Shown: piece by piece, positions 60,251 to 64,000 of the stretch
Layout of the letters: each line of letters opens with the position of its first letter
Numbering within the stretch: position 1 is the first letter of the stretch
Assembly (NCBI GenBank): GCA_019722365.1
Contig: JADFUC010002150.1
Coordinates: forward strand, 310,001 to 374,000
Direction: 5' to 3'
Origin: Lithospermum erythrorhizon
Lineage: Eukaryota; Streptophyta; Magnoliopsida; Boraginales; Boraginaceae
Length of the DNA: 64,000 nucleotides
Made by a program: the position numbers and the translations under genes
The notes under the pieces: generated by a model
Database searches by the model: none
Told to the model about the DNA's origin: nothing
What the model saw: the letters and a program-made list of their open reading frames with translations, nothing else

Positions 60251-61528
60251 TGTTCTGTATAGAAGAGAAAAACAAATTGGTACTAATATTTTCTCATAAA
60301 GATACCAATTTTATATTCTAATAATGTCATTCTGCACTCTTCCTTCAATCCCAGAGAAGCAAAATGTAACATGGAGTATATTAATGTGCTACAAACCAAT
60401 ATGCAATTTGCAAAAGTTTTCCAATTCAAGAACCAAACAATGACAACCTGGTACAACGTTATTAAAAAAAAAGAGTAAATTTATTTACAAGGTCAGCTAA
60501 AGGGAGTAAATTTTCATGAAAGATCTGAGACATGTTCACATGGATCCCTAATATTTAAAAAAATTGGTCACTCCTATATTTGTTAGGTAAATTGTAGAAA
60601 ATGTTAGAGTAATCATAATATATTGAATGAACTCAATATAAATTACAATAATGCTGCTTTATTTATGGGAGTGGCTTAAAGAGAATCTACATGTTGAACT
60701 AAATCCCACAATACTTGGATCCGGACTGGCAATTATCCCGATTAATGTGATTTCGCCATTATTCCAATCTCCCAAATCGATGTATAACACTAATCGTATA
60801 TAACAAATGTAGTTAAAATAATACTTTTAAATTAAATGAAACACAAGGATTTTACTTCTAGTTCCCCTCAACGTGGAAAGGTACATCCAACACAGATCAC
60901 CAATAATATCATGAAGATTGTTACGTGACCAAGAACTCCTATTCAATCTATCTTTTAACCATGTTTTCTCACACTAAAACTCCAGCATAAGTATCTCATA
61001 TGCCGCTTGAATTTAATGACTCTTTTCACAACCTCACCAAAAATTATAAGAATAAACTCTCATAATTCTAAGAATAAAAAAATAAATCAATTCTAATGGT
61101 GGTTAGAATCATTTTGGTAAGTTGTGAATAGGAAACTTGCCCCAATGCTAAATTTTTAAAGGTTTGTTTAATTAGTTTAAGTTTTAGTCAAAGGTCAAAC
61201 CGTAAAAAGCATATATATATATCATGTTATTGTATTCTAAAGTTTGAAGATTCATGGAGAAGTATCGATCTTTAAGGATACCTTGACATATTTCAAGCAG
61301 AGTATGATGATCTTAAAGTTAATACTCACTACATATTTCAAGCATTTAGCATACTCAGATTCAGTGATACTCACTGCCATACTTCATCGCAAAAGATATG
61401 TATCTAAATGATAATCAATGACATATTTCAAGAAGAAAGATCTTGTATATTAAAAGAACAAATTTATACATTTTAATAAAGACTGCAACTGCACTCCATC
61501 ACGACGGCACTGACTTAAAAATAGAATA

Positions 61529-61654
61529 TTCCCTCCTTCCTTTTTTATTAGGATTTTTTTTATGAAACCTACAGAAAGAATTGAAATGTGAATATATATT
61601 TATTTATTTTCTAAAAAGAATTGTGACTAATATATCCATTAGGAGTGGAGGGTG
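61529..61654. mobile_element. Stowaway-like MITE, 126 bp
   Basis: TA, then TTCCCTCCTTCCTTTTTT at the left; GGAGTGGAGGGTG then TA at the right (inner strand CACCCTCCACTCC). Size, TA target and CCCTCC ends fit Stowaway/Tc1-mariner MITEs. Confidence 0.6.
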
Positions 61655-61807
61655 TATTTGATGATATTATAATTTAGACGTAATTATTTATTCTGATCCA
61701 TACATCAACAACTAACAAAATAACAAATACTCCACAAATATTTAACTCTAATATTAATTACACTACAAATTGACTACATTTTTAATTAATTTCACATCAA
61801 ATACTTA

Positions 61808-62049
61808 GTTCTCCTTCCATTCTAAAGATTGTTTACTTTAATTTTTAAACTTTTAATAATAACTACCATAATTTTTTGTTTGTATTGTGTATAATATTTG
61901 ATGAAAGTATATCACCGTAAAAAATTTGAAATGTATTTTTATCGATATATTTTTCTACAAAAATATTATAAAACACAAAACAAAAAATATTTATGATTAA
62001 AATTCAATTATTAAAAAATCAAAAATGGACAATCTAATAACGGAGTGAG
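61808..62049. mobile_element. Stowaway-like MITE, 242 bp
   Basis: Left end GTTCTCCTTCCATTCTAAAG with ATTGT, right end GGACAATCTAATAACGGAGT; the inner strand of the latter reads ACTCCGTTATTAGATTGTCC. TA lies on both sides. Ends match imperfectly over about 25 bases. Confidence 0.6.
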
Positions 62050-64000
62050 TATTAGTTTAGTGATTTAATCACGCAGTCGTGACGTGTCATATTGCCGTGC
62101 ATGGTCTCAATTGACAATTATATTTCAAATGATATTTTGGAGTATGGTTCCAATGATCAATTACGTTTCAAAAGCTGATTCAAGAAGCGAACGTTAAGGA
62201 GGGGCAAATATACATGAAACATGATGTTCACTCTAAATTACATACCAGCTTAAAGGAGGGTGCATTACAAGCTGAAATTATTGTTTAAAACACACTTGAG
62301 ACTCTAGACTATGAGGCTATGTTGAACTGTCAAAACAGTATTTGCTGTGACGAAACGACTATTTTGCCTCCTATTCAGAAGGTAAGAGTTACGTAAATTA
62401 TACTCAGCAGAAAATAGCTCATTTCAAAGAAAAAACACTATTTTATGCAGATATTTGATCCTAGGCTAGCTTAATAATACATAAATGAATATTTACATCG
62501 GAACGGGCGAGCAACAATGCTACACACACCGTATCAAGAATCTTTTTTAAGAAACGACAATTTTACCCTTAACGAAACTTCCTAACTACTACACTCGCAA
62601 ATAAAAAAGCAAAATTACCATTTCATACCTAAACCCAACACTATTCGTGTGTGTATAACAGCTCAGGAACGGCCCATCAATACTGCAACCACTATCACAA
62701 TTCACAACAAACAACGAATTAGAAATCAACAATTTCAGACACAAAAATTAGGCTAAAGGAAGACACGAGATTTTCTTAAAGGGTGGTTGCCCATCTTCAA
62801 GCCTAAGATTTTTTCAATTCCAAACAAACCAACAGCCCTTTAGTGGACTCAGTTATTCACCATCTATCTCTATATATATATACTTCCTCCGTTTCTATTT
62901 ATTTTAATCATTACTGGACAACCTTTTTGGGACATGAAAATAGAAACAAGAGGCTGTGATGATGTTTCAATTCTCTCTGAGAAGAGGCATTGTGGCTGAA
63001 TTGAACCGATTGCGGTTAATTTGTAGTCATGGCAGTGTTAACTACCCCTTTGCCTCCATTATTCACAGATCTGTGCCTCAATTTTCAATTTGGGAATATT
63101 TAGATCTGATTTGAGTGAATTAGGTCACACAAATTGAATTGGAATTTGGGGTTAAGGTTAGGTTCTTCAATTCATTTTAGATTAAATTGTATATTTTCAA
63201 TTTTTTTACAAAAAATTGGGGAAATTGAGACATGAAATTATTAAATTGTCCCTAACGTCCTAAGCTGTTTTTATGACTAATCGGTTCCCACTTTAAAATA
63301 TAATTAATCAACCACACCTTGAAACATAATTAATCAATTAAGCCATAGCCTAAACACAATTATTCTTACCTTTTGCCCAATTCAATTAAACAAGATAATT
63401 GCAGATACATAGCGCCAAAGGTATGATAATTAATTTATTGTTTAGGATTCGCTTGTTCTTTTTATATATAAATTGACGATTCTAATGAGGAAGAAATATA
63501 ATCCAGTTGTTAATGGGGAATATATCATTATTGATGCTTAGGATTATATATGTGTTATATATATATATATAAGGCTGAAAGGTTAATCTTTTCCTAATCA
63601 GATCAAACATCTCAGACATTGTTATTCATTTAATGTGTACTACTAAATATTCCAAAAATCTAAAAAATAAACAAAAAATCTACAAATTAATGTGTACTAC
63701 TAAATATTTTCTATGATATCCAAAATGTAAACCTCGAAAGATCATTAGTGTGTAGGTTTTATACTTTTGATAATAACTAAGAATAAGACGCATATTTAAT
63801 TTTATTACGCGATTTATCATATAATTATAAACGTAACACAAGAACGATAACTTTGTTACACATTTCATTATTATAATTATATGTAATATAAAATTATAGT
63901 TGAAAAATAAAATTATCGAATAAATATATTTTTATATATTTGAAAAAGAGGTCACTGCAAAAGCATCGACTACAATTTCTTCTTCATGCTCTTTCGTCCA

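Larger units (their letters stand above)
60251..64000. other. Intergenic AT-rich DNA
   Basis: No gene that I can support. It contains two Stowaway-like MITEs (listed separately). A third Stowaway-like terminus reads TACTTCCTCCGTTTC at 62,881-62,895, but no partner end was found. Short frames such as 63,680-63,868 have no domain. Confidence 0.4.

Overview
This is a plant nuclear window from a dicot. Evidence: intron-rich genes with GT-AG splicing, plant-only gene families (PORR protein, QUASIMODO-like methyltransferase, plastid class II DAHP synthase), AT-rich intergenic DNA and many plant transposons (Copia, CACTA, hAT, solo LTRs, Stowaway MITEs, SINEs). The recurrent short string tactccgta/tacggagta makes me suspect Caryophyllales (Amaranthaceae such as spinach, beet or quinoa). 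That is a guess from motif habit, not from a search.

Layout. 1.5-3.6 kb: COX6B-1 (minus), five coding exons, intact. 4.9-7.7 kb: a plastid DAHP synthase (minus), five coding exons, two of them with frameshifts. 8-14.9 kb: intergenic, with a heavily decayed hAT-like element around 10.9-12.7 kb. 14.9-30.4 kb: a transposon block. It holds a GC-rich element coding for a 'putative plant transposon protein', two solo LTRs of one family each flanked by an exact 5-bp target duplication, a 4.2-kb hAT element nested inside the second LTR, and a CACTA element with a large subterminal repeat array. 32.66-36.99 kb: a decayed Ty1/copia element with both LTRs. 38.3-42.0 kb: an intact eight-exon methyltransferase gene (PMT4/PMT5, QUASIMODO2-like).

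42.6-59.7 kb is the unusual part. A PORR gene (+) and a convergent N-myristoylated LRR gene (-) occur twice in direct orientation, about 11 kb apart. Between them lie an almost complete tubulin-folding cofactor B gene (minus, with a GC-AG intron), a partial inverted copy of it, and a 0.39-kb direct repeat. The two PORR-LRR copies differ mainly by 1-3 base insertions and deletions, spread over both, so each copy is intact where the other is broken. That pattern fits either a recent rearranged segmental duplication or, at least as well, an assembly that strung together two error-bearing versions of one locus. 59.7-64 kb is intergenic with two Stowaway-like MITEs.

The host genes are housekeeping and unrelated: respiratory chain, shikimate entry step, cell-wall pectin, organelle RNA splicing, tubulin folding. 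I see no operon-like or clustered pathway and no clearly new biological system. The most informative structures are the scrambled duplication, the datable nested insertions and two motif arrays that look like transposase-binding regions.
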